64,000 nt of DNA from VYFG01 sp965203365 (GTDB lineage Bacteria; Pseudomonadota; Gammaproteobacteria; Arenicellales; Poriferihabitantaceae): assembly GCA_965203365.1 (NCBI GenBank), contig OZ241878.1, positions 310,001 through 374,000 on the forward strand, given 5' to 3'. The position numbers and the translations under genes are program-made. Of this stretch, positions 46,266-55,674 are shown piece by piece (the stretch's first letter is position 1; every line of letters begins with the position of its first letter). The notes under the pieces were generated by a model. It ran no database searches. It saw only the letters and a list, made by a program, of their open reading frames with translations, and was not told where the DNA came from.

Positions 46266-47637
46266 CCCCCGTGCCACTCGGAGGTGCAACACTTAGCCCC
46301 GTCGCCTGATTGCTTGAGTTAAGCGGATGGCAGTGGGCCAGATGATGGCAGACCCTATCAGTTGACGAATCACTGGAGAAGAGTCATGCCAACTGGCGAC
46401 CACCCCCTGACCCACCCGGAAAGATCGCCCATTTCCGCGCTCAAGTCCACCGGTCGATCCCAGCGGCAGATTGCTGAGTAGCTCGGACGGGACGTCAGCC
46501 CGATTTCCCGAGAGCTGTCCCGCAACCGCGGACAGCGCGGTTATCGTCACCAACAAGCCCAAGGCAAGGTGACGAGCCGACATCGGGACGCCTCGGCTGT
46601 GCCCTGGAAGATGACCCCCGAGCGCTGGGTGGTGGTGAGGACCAGCTACAGGCCGGCTGGAGCCCGGAACCCATCTCGGGCCGGTCTCGACAGCAAGGGG
46701 AGGTGATGGCCGGCCGGGAATGGATCGATCAGTCTATCCGGGCGGACCGACCGGCGGGGGGAGATCTTTACCGGTGCCTGCGTCGCTGGGGGAAGCAGCC
46801 CAACTGGCGCGGCGGGCGACCTGCGGGACGCGGTCATATTCCCGGTCGGGTGGACATCGCCGAGCGCCCGGCAATCGGGGAGGCCAAGGGCCGGGTCGGG
46901 GACGGGGAGCTTGACCTGATCATCGGGGGGATGCCCCGGGGAGCCTGGATTTCCTGGGTAGATCGGGCCTCGAAGTATCGGGTGCTGATCGGGGTGGAAG
47001 GGAAGACCGCGGCGGCCGTGACCGAGGCCATTGTCCGGCGGATGGCCCCGATTCGGGACCGGGGGCACACGGGCACGGCGGACAATGGCCAAGAGTTCGC
47101 GGGGCACCGGGAGATTGCGGCAGCCCTCGGAGCCGACTTGGACTTTGCCACTCCGGACCACTCCTGGGAGCGGGGCCTGAACGAGCACACCCACGGCCTG
47201 GTCCGCCAGTCCTTTCCGCAGGGAACGGACTTCCGTCAGGTAACGGCCTCTCAGGTCCAGGCGGTGGAAGAGCGGATCAACCGCCGGCCCCGGAAAGTCC
47301 TGGGGGTTCGAACCCCTCAAGAGGTCTTCACCGCCGTCGCCCCGCCCTGAAGGCGGTCATTCCTCTCCCATCCCCTGCCTTTCCAGAAGCCCGCATTCGA
47401 CGGGCCGGGCCCCGCTCGGCCAAAACCCGTCTGACACCGCCCGAACGGGCCCTGGCGTCGAGAAATCGCCTCGGTCAGACTCCCTGGCGTCGAGAGGGAT
47501 GCCATTGATGACCGACATCAGCCCCTTTCAGCCCCTGGGAGGGCTGAATTGTCCGGTCGCCGCCCCGCTCCCGGCATTCGGGGGACGCCCTTATGCCGGG
47601 AGCGGGGCGAGTGTTGCACTTCAGACTGGAAGTGGGG
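46266..47637 (+). mobile_element. IS30-family insertion sequence, inactive
   Basis: Ends near 46266-46300 and 47603-47637 are inverted repeats: GAGGTGCAACACTTAGCCCCG on the left matches the reverse complement of CGGGGCGAGTGTTGCACTTC on the right apart from a few bases. It encloses an IS30-type transposase pseudogene. I could not confirm a target duplication. Right-end fragments of the same family occur at 36.6 and 41.2-41.5 kb. Confidence 0.75.
46386..47350 (+). pseudogene. IS30-family transposase pseudogene
   Basis: The N-terminal helix-turn-helix is readable (GRSQRQIAE, then LGRDVSPISRELSRNRGQRGY) but has an in-frame TAG at 46479-46481. A frameshift before about 46700 moves to the frame that carries the DDE core: GDGELDLIIGG, TADNGQEFAGHREIA, HSWERGLNEHTHGLVRQSFP and RINRRPRKVLGVRTPQEVF, the standard IS30 order. 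The catalytic D-D-E residues are kept but the protein cannot be made whole. Confidence 0.85.
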
Positions 47638-47817
47638 TTACCAATCCCTGTTCACTTCTGACTATCAGGACCATTTGATGTTGATTTTGTCGTCGCTTCA
47701 GAGAGGAGCAGGGGCAAAGATGATCAGAGCGCAGAAATTTGGATCGTCCCCATTCCAATACAGCGTATTGGCTAAGAAAGATTTTGTTCGGCTTCGTCCA
47801 AGCTATGAGCAGTCATC

Positions 47818-48780
47818 TCACGAGCCCAATGCTTGTGCCAGTGTCATTGTGTTGTGGCGCATCATGTCGAGATAAGTGGCTGCGGGGCCATCTGGATCGG
47901 AGAGTGCGCTAGGATACAGCGTACCACCGATGGTAGCTCCAGTTTCGTTCGCGATTTGCTCCAGAAGGCGGCTATCGGTGATGTTTTCAATGAAAGCGGC
48001 CGAGACGCTCTCAGCACGCATTTGTTGAATAAGGCGGGCGACATCCTGTGCAGAAGCTTCTGACTCGGTGCTCATGCCTTGGGGCGCCAGAAAAGCTAGC
48101 CCATAGTCTCGACCAAAATACTGAAAAGCATCGTGCGCAGTGACGATGGTCCGGCGGTCTGCTGGCAGGTTGGCCACAATCTGCCGGATCTCGGCATCAA
48201 GTGCTTGAATTTCGGCAACATAGCTGGCTCGGTTCTGATAGAACAAAGAAGCATTGTCAAGGTCGGTTTGTGCCAGTGCTGCGGTGATGTTGTCCACGTA
48301 GGTCACTGCATTGATAAGGCTCTGCCAAGCATGCGGATCGAACGCTCCATGATGATGCCCATGCCCATCGTCATTCTCGTCATGCTCGTCATGCTCGTCA
48401 TGCCCATCGTCATGCTCGCCTTCGTATGCGATTGGTTTAATCCCATCGGTTGCCACGACACGCATACCATTGAAATCCGACGCATCGACCAGACGGTCAA
48501 GCCAGCCCTCGAATTCCAGTCCGTTGACGATCAGCATGTCTGCTTCGCTCACAGAGCGTGCATCGGCAGGTGTCGGTTGATAGACATGCGTGTCACCCTC
48601 TGGACCAACTAGGGTCGTAACTATCACTTGCTCCCCACCGATGCGTTTCACCATATCACCGAGGATCGAGAACGTGGCGACTACCCGGGCAAGTTCGGCC
48701 GACCGGGCAGTCAATGGACTGGCGAATGGTAGGGCGACCAGGGCGGTGGCAGATTTGCAAAGTGTTCTGCGGGAGATCAT
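47818..48780 (-). CDS. znuA: Zinc ABC transporter, periplasmic binding protein
   Basis: The 320-residue cluster A-1 metal-binding protein delivers Zn(II) to the membrane permease. An N-terminal SRRTLCK followed by a hydrophobic stretch suggests a signal peptide, possibly Tat. Metal ligands are seen in DTHVYQPTPAD and FDPHAWQS, the later AHDAFQYFGRDYGL and the C-terminal GTLYPSALSD. A His/Asp-rich loop (about 121-144, GHDEHDEHDEN and GHGHHHG) is typical of zinc rather than manganese proteins. It is the last gene of zur-znuC-znuB-znuA. The 180 bp downstream to the IS30 end is empty. Confidence 0.9.
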   Translation of the reverse strand: MISRRTLCKSATALVALPFASPLTARSAELARVVATFSILGDMVKRIGGEQVIVTTLVGPEGDTHVYQPTPADARSVSEADMLIVNGLEFEGWLDRLVDASDFNGMRVVATDGIKPIAYEGEHDDGHDEHDEHDENDDGHGHHHGAFDPHAWQSLINAVTYVDNITAALAQTDLDNASLFYQNRASYVAEIQALDAEIRQIVANLPADRRTIVTAHDAFQYFGRDYGLAFLAPQGMSTESEASAQDVARLIQQMRAESVSAAFIENITDSRLLEQIANETGATIGGTLYPSALSDPDGPAATYLDMMRHNTMTLAQALGS

Positions 48781-48798
48781 AGAATACTTCTTTTAGTT

Positions 48799-49668
48799 TC
48801 AGGGTTCGAAGTGGTGTCGCGGCAGGGTCCGCGTGACAAGGCCACCTACTGGCCCGAACGCTAGCGATGCCCCATAGACGACACCCGCCATAAGAATGAT
48901 TGCTGGCCCGGACGGTAGGCTGTAATGGTACGAAAGCAAGAGACCGGTCAAGCTCGACAGCATCGCGACGAAGATGGCCGCTACAAGTAGTCCGCCGATG
49001 CTCGTGGCCCAGAAGCGCGCAGCGGCAGCGGGTAATATCATGATGCCCACCGCCATTAGCGTGCCGAGTGCATGGAAGCCGCCGACTAGATTTAAAACCA
49101 CAAGTCCCAGGAAGGTAAAATGCGTCATCGCGCTGAGGCGGCTGACCGAGCGCAGGAATTGAGGATCTGCGCATTCCAAGACCAATGGCCGAAACAAAAG
49201 CGCGAGGATCAGCACCGATAGGCTGGTGATCAGACACAACAAGATCAGCGCCGGATTGTCCAATGCGAGAACCGTACCGAACAGCACATGCATAAGGTCC
49301 ACATTACTGCCGCGCGTCGAAATAATCAGCACCCCAAGTGCTAGCGAAATCATGTAGAAAGCTGCCAGACTGGCATCCTCGCGTAGGGCAGTGACACGAG
49401 TCACGAAGCCAGAGGCCAATGCCACAGCCATGCCTGCGATCAGTCCGCCAAGCGTCATTGCACCTAGCGACAGCCCTGCCATCAGATAGCCCACGGCAGC
49501 CCCCGGCAAGATTGCATGGGCCATGGCATCGCCAGTCAGGCTCATCTGACGCAACATGAGGAAGACGCCAACCGGCGTGGCTCCGATGGAGATCACGATA
49601 CAGCCGAGCAGTGCGCGTCTCATGAAGCCGAAATCGACAAATGGTTGCGCAACCAGATCCCAGATCAT
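48799..49668 (-). CDS. znuB: Zinc ABC transporter, permease
   Basis: A 289-residue membrane protein with about eight helices of the ABC-3 family (Zn/Mn/Fe permeases): FMRRALLGCIVISIGATPVGVFLMLRQMSLTGDAMAHAILPG contains the conserved Gly-Asp-Ala-x-x-His start of the coupling region, and AVGIMILPAAAARFWA the later one. The start overlaps the ATPase stop (ATGA), and znuA follows after 18 bp. Confidence 0.9.
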   Translation of the reverse strand: MIWDLVAQPFVDFGFMRRALLGCIVISIGATPVGVFLMLRQMSLTGDAMAHAILPGAAVGYLMAGLSLGAMTLGGLIAGMAVALASGFVTRVTALREDASLAAFYMISLALGVLIISTRGSNVDLMHVLFGTVLALDNPALILLCLITSLSVLILALLFRPLVLECADPQFLRSVSRLSAMTHFTFLGLVVLNLVGGFHALGTLMAVGIMILPAAAARFWATSIGGLLVAAIFVAMLSSLTGLLLSYHYSLPSGPAIILMAGVVYGASLAFGPVGGLVTRTLPRHHFEP

Positions 49669-50408
49669 GGGATGATCCGTTCACAGACATGATGTGGAGC
49701 GGCACAGGCCTCACACATCTGCCGAGCGCGAAACCGGTTCGCCGCCGTCAGTACTTGTTCTGTGGGTCCATGCGCGACCAGTTCCCGCGCCAGCATCAGC
49801 GTGCGGGGAAAATGTGCCCGGACCGTCTCGTGGTCATGCAGCACCGCTAGCACGGTGCGTCCGTCGCCATGCCAGCGCTGCACTACCCCGATAAGATAGG
49901 CTATGGTGCGGGCATCAATGGCGGTGAAAGGTTCGTCCAGCAAAACGAGGGACGCATCTTGCAGCAATAGTCGAGCAAAGAGTGCGCGTTGCATCTGTCC
50001 GCCAGAGAGTGAGCCGATAGACCGTCCCTCGAAGCCGGTCAGCCCGACGGCCGCGATCGCTGCGTCGACACGGGCCAGCCGTCGGCGCCCGAGTCGACCC
50101 AAAGGACCAATCTCCTGCCACAGCCCCATCGCAACTAGGTCCACCACCGACAGCGGAAAAGACCGGTCGATTTCCGACTGTTGAGGTAAATAGGCGATCT
50201 CGGTTCGACTCACCCCGTTTAGGGTCACGTGACCCTCCAGCGGTGCGAGGGTCCCGGTCACCCCTTTCAACAGAGTCGACTTGCCCGCGCCATTGGGACC
50301 GACGATGGCGGTCAGACTGCCAGCTTCGATCTCAGTGTAAAGATGATATACTGCCGGACGACGGTCATACCCTAGGCTCACATTTTGGAAGGCAATTGCC
50401 GCCATCAT
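49665..50408 (-). CDS. znuC: Zinc ABC transporter, ATPase
   Basis: The ATPase subunit has Walker A VGPNGAGKSTLLKG, Q-loop YLPQQSEIDRSFP, signature LSGGQMQRALFARLL, Walker B LVLLDEPFTAID and the switch His in VLHDHETVRAHF. A C-terminal extension has several Cys and His (ARQMCEACAAPHHVCERI), possibly metal-sensing. ATG 50408 (followed at once by a second ATG) is the likely start, with AGGGGC upstream. The frame is open to 50585 but that would run into zur. Confidence 0.9.
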   Translation of the reverse strand: MMAAIAFQNVSLGYDRRPAVYHLYTEIEAGSLTAIVGPNGAGKSTLLKGVTGTLAPLEGHVTLNGVSRTEIAYLPQQSEIDRSFPLSVVDLVAMGLWQEIGPLGRLGRRRLARVDAAIAAVGLTGFEGRSIGSLSGGQMQRALFARLLLQDASLVLLDEPFTAIDARTIAYLIGVVQRWHGDGRTVLAVLHDHETVRAHFPRTLMLARELVAHGPTEQVLTAANRFRARQMCEACAAPHHVCERIIP

Positions 50409-50532
50409 AATGCCCCTGGTGTCGAGGTTGCCCAGAAGTAACCAGCCCACAGTACCGCCACCATCAGGACCGCCCCAACGATTCGGGTTCCTGCTCCGAT
50501 CAGCAGTAGTCTCAGCCGTTCCCGTGGTACCA

Positions 50533-50934
50533 TCAGGCGGATACCATCCCGGCCCAACAGGCCGCACACAGACCATGGATTTCAATCACCGGACGGCGCG
50601 CCGCAAATCCTGATGCCCCGATAGTCCACGCGAGCCGTTCCATCAGGTCGGGTACGATATTCTCCTCGACGGAGCCACAATCATCGCAGATCGACATCAC
50701 GGATGTCTGCTGGTGATGACCGCGCTGGCATGCGATGTAGGCATTCAGGGATTCGATGCGATGCACACGACCACGATCAATCAGGGCGCCGAGAGCACGG
50801 TAGATGGTGGGGGGTGCCATCCGGGGATGAGTCTCGCGCATCTCGGCGAGGATATCGTAGGCCGATAGAGGATCACCGCGCTGGCGCAGGATCGTCAGCA
50901 CATCGGTATGAATCTTTTCGGATCGCTTGATCAT
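50533..50934 (-). CDS. zur: Zinc uptake regulator Zur (Fur family)
   Basis: The 133-residue repressor has the Fur-type winged helix (YDILAEMRETHPRMAPPTIYRALGALIDRGRVHRIES overall, recognition helix APPTIYRALG) and two Cys-x-x-Cys pairs (ICDDCGS and LCAACWA) for the structural zinc. ATG 50934 is chosen because GGAAG lies 7 bases upstream; a TTG at 50955 has no such site and abuts the operators. It is the first gene of the zinc operon and is preceded by two Zur-like boxes, so it is probably autoregulated. Confidence 0.9.
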   Translation of the reverse strand: MIKRSEKIHTDVLTILRQRGDPLSAYDILAEMRETHPRMAPPTIYRALGALIDRGRVHRIESLNAYIACQRGHHQQTSVMSICDDCGSVEENIVPDLMERLAWTIGASGFAARRPVIEIHGLCAACWAGMVSA

Positions 50935-50965
50935 CAAATTGCTTCCATCGGTCAAGAACCAACTA

Positions 50966-51001
50966 TGTTATAATATAACACAAATATTGTATAATATAAC
51001 G
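50966..51001. promoter_or_regulatory. Tandem Zur-like operator boxes
   Basis: TGTTATAATATAACA (50966-50980) is a perfect 7-1-7 palindrome and close to the known Zur consensus core. A weaker copy, TTGTATAATATAACG (50987-51001), follows exactly 21 bp (two helical turns) downstream, and both are followed by CAAATATT. They sit just upstream of zur. Confidence 0.8.
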
Positions 51002-51505
51002 CAAATATTGCTCATCATCCAAGTGGCGCATCATGCGACAGACCTATCCCAGTGATGACCACGCGCCGTATTTCTGTTCCAGCCCCGGTACCGCAGCATG
51101 TGGGCTTCGAGAATTTGCCAGTCGAATCAAGGAATATTGATTTAGGGCTCGATGGGCAGATTGATCGTAAGATGACGGCAAAAGACGCAACAGGCCGAGG
51201 TCTTCGGGTCCCATTGACATTGTGAATCCCACTGATCACCTGCGCCACCTCACGTAGCTTCTCAGGTTCATGGCGGTAAGGGTTTTGGATCTCCTTGCTG
51301 TCGGGTGGAGGGTTTGGGCTTGCAGCTTGGTCTTAATCAGCTACCCAAGGTCTTTAAGTCGTGGTGCTATCGAGCCGATGCTGGAACGATTGCCGAAAGT
51401 GACACGGGGGCAGAAAATTCAGCGACCAGACAGAGCAGAAAAATCTGATGGATGGGAGAATCGATAGTGTGGAGAGGTATTTGAAATGGTATAATATGAT
51501 AGAAA
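51002..51505. other. Interval between the Zur boxes and ssrA, no gene seen
   Basis: About 500 bp. Short frames on both strands have no recognisable features. It could carry a divergent promoter but no gene follows on the plus strand. Confidence 0.35.
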
Positions 51506-51523
51506 CCCTTTGGAAAAAAAGGG
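51506..51523 (-). terminator. Possible ssrA terminator hairpin
   Basis: On the minus strand CCCTTT and AAAGGG pair across a 6-base loop, about 60 bases past the tmRNA 3' end, followed by TTTCTATC. The stem is short and the T tract is broken. Confidence 0.4.
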
Positions 51524-51582
51524 AAATATAACTCATCATCCCTACGATTACCTATTTGAGAGGCGGGTATTTCGTTTCAAAA

Positions 51583-51939
51583 TGGTGGAGGTGGCGGGAA
51601 TTGAACCCGCGTCCGCAAGCCCTACGCACACCGGCAACTACATGCTTAGCCTGACTTCGAGTTAACCATTCAGCCAATAGGCAGGCGAATTTGCTGAACG
51701 GCGAGCCTGCTTACTTTTAGCAGCTGACTAACAGGCACAGCCAGCGAGCGATCCTGTCTTTTTTGACCTTCCAAGCCCGGACCGACAGGCAAGATCGGTG
51801 GAAGGACTAGCGGGTATTAGGCCGCTAGTGCGTAGTTGTCGTCGTTGGCAACTATTGTTATGCAGTTGGTTTAACGAGGGAATCTGCACCTCGGCATGCT
51901 CCGATGGTTTCGCGACCGACGTCGAAGCCAATCACCCCC
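51583..51939 (-). ncRNA. ssrA: tmRNA (ssrA)
   Basis: The RNA rescues stalled ribosomes by acting as tRNA-Ala and then as a short mRNA. The 5' end is GGGGGTGATTGGCTTCGACG, the standard tmRNA start, and the 3' end has the T-arm GGTTCAATTCCCGCC and the acceptor end CCACCA, encoded. The tag frame begins at GCC and encodes ANDDNYALAA then TAA, differing from the E. coli tag (ANDENYALAA) by one residue. Length of about 357 bases is typical. smpB is just upstream on the same strand. Confidence 0.95.
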
Positions 51940-52003
51940 ATCAATCCGACGATTATACAATAAACACGCGAATGAGGCGAATTCGAATTTTCTCCTTGGT
52001 CAG

Positions 52004-52468
52004 TTACCGTTTCAGCAATCTGGCCTTGTCGCGCTCCCATTCCCTTTGCTTGATGCTTTGGCGCTTGTCATGCAGTTTCTTACCCTTGGCAAGGGCAATC
52101 CGAAGCTTGGCTTTTCCTTTAGTCCAGTAGAGGGATAGCGGTATCAAAGTATATCCTTCCCGCTCTGTCGCTCCGATCAATTTGTTGATTTCCTTCTTGT
52201 GAAGAAGAAGCTTTCTGGCTCTGGTTGGATTTGGCTGGATATGGGTACTAGCTTGTATCAAAGGAGAAATGTGAGCACCGACTAGGAACACTTCCGCATT
52301 TTGAACAATCACGTAGCTTTCCTTAAGATGGGCACGGCCTTCACGCAGACTTTTCACTTCCCAGCCTTCCAGCACCAATCCTGCTTCGTATTGCTGCTCA
52401 ATGAAATAGTCGAATGTCGCCCTACGATTGACGCTAATCGTGTTGGGATTATTTTCTGACTTGGCCAC
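52004..52468 (-). CDS. smpB: SsrA-binding protein SmpB
   Basis: The 154-residue protein binds tmRNA and takes it to stalled ribosomes. Seen: NRRATFDYFIEQQYEAGLVL, GWEVKSLREGRAHLKESYV, LLLHKKEINKL, LYWTKGKAKLRIALAKGKKLHDKR, and the basic tail that mimics mRNA in the A-site channel. Its stop is 64 bp from the ssrA 5' end, so the two may share a transcript. Confidence 0.96.
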   Translation of the reverse strand: MAKSENNPNTISVNRRATFDYFIEQQYEAGLVLEGWEVKSLREGRAHLKESYVIVQNAEVFLVGAHISPLIQASTHIQPNPTRARKLLLHKKEINKLIGATEREGYTLIPLSLYWTKGKAKLRIALAKGKKLHDKRQSIKQREWERDKARLLKR

Positions 52469-54141
52469 GAATCGATTATGAGTGCTGTTTCGATAGTGAA
52501 ATGTGAGCTAGATGCTATGGCTCTTCTTCTGTTTGGCTGGCGTTGGTTTTCTATCTCGAATTGGCTGATGGTCAACATAAACCGGTACCCGAGTGCCCAC
52601 CAGTGAAAGCCCGCTCTCTAGACAGGGTGGAGGTGTATCGCAAACACCGATGATGATCAAGTTTTCCAAAACCCAAGTCTCGCTGAATGATCTGTTGGGC
52701 TCAATTTATGGGAAGAAAGCAACGAGTAGGCTACCATCCGAAATGGCATGATCCGCTGTTCCTCGACGGCCTCACCAAACTCAGACTTTGATGAGCGATG
52801 AAATGCTCTAGCCTGCGCCCCAACATGCGGATTATAAGACCGCCCGCCTTCAGCCCGAAGACATGATAAAGGCATACCGATGCATGCAGCGAGTCGAGTG
52901 GCTAACATATGTGGGTGAAAGCCTCGACGAAATGATGTTCCAGTTGGTACTGTAGCATACTCCACTGGTTGCGGGGCGACTAGGGATCAGCAAGCAGGGA
53001 TGTCAAAGCCATGACTTGGACTGGGTGAAAGCGTGACCTCTGGAGGTTCCGATCCATCAAGGGTGGTGAACCGGGGGGATAGCCGTAGCATAAACGATCT
53101 TTCGTGAGAAGCGAAAATCATCCTCCACGTGGAAAAATAGGGTAGGTAGTGAGTATGGTTGGGCCCGCTTTCCCCATTGAGGGTCTGGTGGAAATAGGAC
53201 TGAACGGAAAGGATGCTGGAAGCCGGACCCGGATAAATCGACGGACATCATGCCAAGGAGGTCGTTTTCCATCGGATCCGTCGCGTAAAGCCCGGAAGCG
53301 ACAGTGGAGTGCTGGGAGTCACTCATCCAACGTAACGCTGGCTGAACGCAGAAAATGATGTGACGACTCTGGTTCCGCTGATTCTGCTTGGCCCCGTCGG
53401 ATGTCGAAAAGAACCTGTTGAAATAATAGTGGCGGGTGGCTGGTTCATTTTGCCGACACAAAACGCAGACTTCATCATGGCGATGGCGGCGCACTCAATG
53501 TGTATCACCAAAACTTCGACACGGGCAGGGTTCGGCAATGTCGGGACGAGGCTTCGATATCTCCAACATGGGGGACCGGACAGCCCTCGTCGTCTATACC
53601 GGAAAGCTGGCGGGTCGATGGGAAATACGAACCACGATGTACCCCGCCGGTTCCTGTTGTATGCCTTGATCCCTTGCCTGGTATTGGATGGTAGTCACCG
53701 ACTGACGAACGATGTAGGAGTTCATCTTGGAACTGGAAGATCTGACCAAGAGCCAATATGACGACCTAGAGTTTTCCTTGTAATGGTCAACGGACCAAGT
53801 GCATGCGATTTGTCCGGTACGCCGCTTTGCAGTGAAGATTGCCTCGCCACTGACGGACTGATTCAATGTTCACTAGACTGGATTGGATGGGAGTGCGCTG
53901 AAAGGGCGTCTCCCTGATCGGACGGTCCTGGCTTGGAGATTGTAATCTGGTAGTCAGAACCAGGACCGTTGAACGAACTGGCGCCTTGAGACCGGGTTAG
54001 TTCGGATTGAATCACAATCAATTTTGACCAATGTGAGATAAATCTTGCCTAGAGATCGTTCTGGAGAAAATCACCGGCGTCAAACCGGAGTAGATTCGTA
54101 GTTGAGTTATAATGGAAGTCTCCTAAGGCTGAATTTTTCGT
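52469..54141. other. Long interval between smpB and ratA with no supported gene
   Basis: In many gammaproteobacteria smpB and ratA are divergent neighbours with a short gap; here 1.67 kb separates them. Frames on both strands (the longest about 145 codons, near 53057-53494) look like random translation. It may hold inserted and fully eroded sequence. A promoter for ratA is expected in the last 100 bp. Confidence 0.45.
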
Positions 54142-54582
54142 ATGTATCAGGTGGAACGCTCGGCACTGGTAATGCACCCTGCTTGGCATCTGTGTCAGAT
54201 CGTTAACGATGTAGATCGTTATCGTGAATTCCTTCCTTGGTGTGGCGGGTCACGTGTATTAGAGAAAGATAATGAGAGTTATACTGCATCATTGGATATC
54301 GTTTTCAAGGGAATCAGAAAATCTTTCACCACTCGTAACAAAGTCATCGGAAGACAACGCACAGAAATATCTCTTGTCGAAGGTCCGTTCAGTGATTTGT
54401 CCGGCATTTGGACATTCAAAGAAATATCTCCGAATGCTTCACGCATTACATTGTCACTGCGATTTGGGTTTTCCAATAAGGTTATTGAGGCGGTAGTGGG
54501 TCCGGTCTTCAGAATGATTGCCGATTCAATGGTGGACTCCTTTTGCCGGCGTGCAGACGAACTCTCAGAGCAGGCTAGTTGA
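54142..54582 (+). CDS. ratA: RatA-like START/Coq10-domain protein
   Basis: The 146-residue protein belongs to the polyketide cyclase/START family that includes E. coli RatA and the ubiquinone-binding Coq10. Features are MYQVERSALVMHPAWHLCQIVNDVDRYREFLPWCGGS at the start, the FKGIRKSFTTRN strand, LVEGPFSDLSGIWTF, and the amphipathic C-terminal helix. RatA was reported to bind 50S subunits, while Coq10-like proteins bind quinone; sequence does not decide between these. It overlaps rnfH (TGATG). Confidence 0.9.
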   Translation: MYQVERSALVMHPAWHLCQIVNDVDRYREFLPWCGGSRVLEKDNESYTASLDIVFKGIRKSFTTRNKVIGRQRTEISLVEGPFSDLSGIWTFKEISPNASRITLSLRFGFSNKVIEAVVGPVFRMIADSMVDSFCRRADELSEQAS

Positions 54583-54878
54583 TGGGTATTGAAGTCGAGG
54601 TTGCATATGCCTTGCCGGAAGAACAAGTCGTTATTCCTTTGGTAGTTGAACCACCAGTGACCATTGCGGATGTGGTTTACCAATCCGGCATCTTGAAGCG
54701 GTTTCCACAAATTGAACTGAAAGAGCACATGGTGGGAATCTTTGGTCGTCATCTAACATTGGACCATCCGGTGGAGGCTTATGATCGAGTGGAAATCTAC
54801 CGGCCCCTCTTGATGAGCCCTACTGATGCCCGCAGAATTCGAGCGGAGAGCCGCCGACGGCAAGGGCACAAAACTTGA
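54582..54878 (+). CDS. rnfH: RnfH family ubiquitin-like-fold protein
   Basis: The 98-residue protein starts GIEVEVAYALPEEQVVIPL, continues with TIADVVYQSGILKRFP and GIFGRHLTLDHPVEAYDRVEIYRPL, and ends in a basic tail. It is the RnfH family, whose fold resembles ubiquitin and ThiS; function is uncertain. The ATG shares bases with the ratA stop, the usual ratA-rnfH pair. Confidence 0.9.
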   Translation: MGIEVEVAYALPEEQVVIPLVVEPPVTIADVVYQSGILKRFPQIELKEHMVGIFGRHLTLDHPVEAYDRVEIYRPLLMSPTDARRIRAESRRRQGHKT

Positions 54879-55674
54879 AATTGTAGGTTGGCTTATATCA
54901 AGGTATATGGTGTGCGAAATCGAAGTGGAAGAAACACAAAATAGCCCGCATTAAGTCCATTGACCTCCCCGTGATGGTTATGTGTGTGAGGTTCGCATGG
55001 AAAGACCGATCAATTTTGAAAGAACGAGACAAAACAACCTACTCGGAGCTGACCGGCACTGCGCCGAACTGACTAGTGCAAGGATCAGGGTTCATGTGCA
55101 AAATTATGGCAATTTGGTGTCGAACGGTGGATCTGCCTGAAGACCCATGCAGCGAGCAACGGTGCGGAACATCCAGCCATCTACCTGAACCCGTATGGAC
55201 TTGGAGGATGCCGAACAGTAAGATGCTTGGTGCGGGAAGCCGTACCTGGGAAAAAACTGGATGAGTGGAATCTCAAGGGATGTTGGAAACGTGATCCAAG
55301 ATGGAATAATAGGCCATCGGTGGGCTCAAACTGAGGGCACTGGGTATGAGTATGGTGTTTGAAGTCGTCCGATCCATGAGATTCAGGCCTCGCTCAACCA
55401 CCACTACTCACCGGTAGAGGACAAGTTCTCAAGACCGGTCGTGTCATGATTTTCATCCACGGTCTGGTCCGCTGGCTCTCGCCATGGACCTGCCTTGATG
55501 CGCCATCTATTAGCATGGCATCATCCGGAACTGGGGAGGTGATGCTGTCGAGCCTTGTTGAACCCGTGCGCCGCATTGCATCTTGATGATTGATTTGGTA
55601 TAAGGCTGCGCCTTAGATTTTTCGGTCCCCCAATGATTGGGGGGTTAGCTTAACGAACACTCAACTGATCACTC
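54879..55674. other. Intergenic region upstream of dksA, no gene seen
   Basis: About 800 bp. A minus-strand frame at 55394-55576 contains VPDDAMLIDGASRQVHGE, which weakly recalls an IS5-type transposase, but the match is too short to call. The remainder is featureless except for the palindrome at 55627. Confidence 0.35.
55627..55643. promoter_or_regulatory. GC/AT palindrome upstream of dksA
   Basis: CCCCCAAT and ATTGGGGG flank a single central base, a near-perfect 17-bp palindrome 31 bp before the dksA ATG. It lies where an operator or a 5' leader hairpin would be. Confidence 0.45.

Noticed and set aside
51583..51650. A tRNA gene suggested by the T-arm and CCA
   Set aside because: The 5' partner lies about 300 bases away with a coding tag between, so this is the tmRNA 3' end.
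53057..53494. Minus-strand 145-codon frame between smpB and ratA
   Set aside because: There is no domain, no ribosome site and no plausible hydrophobic or helical pattern.
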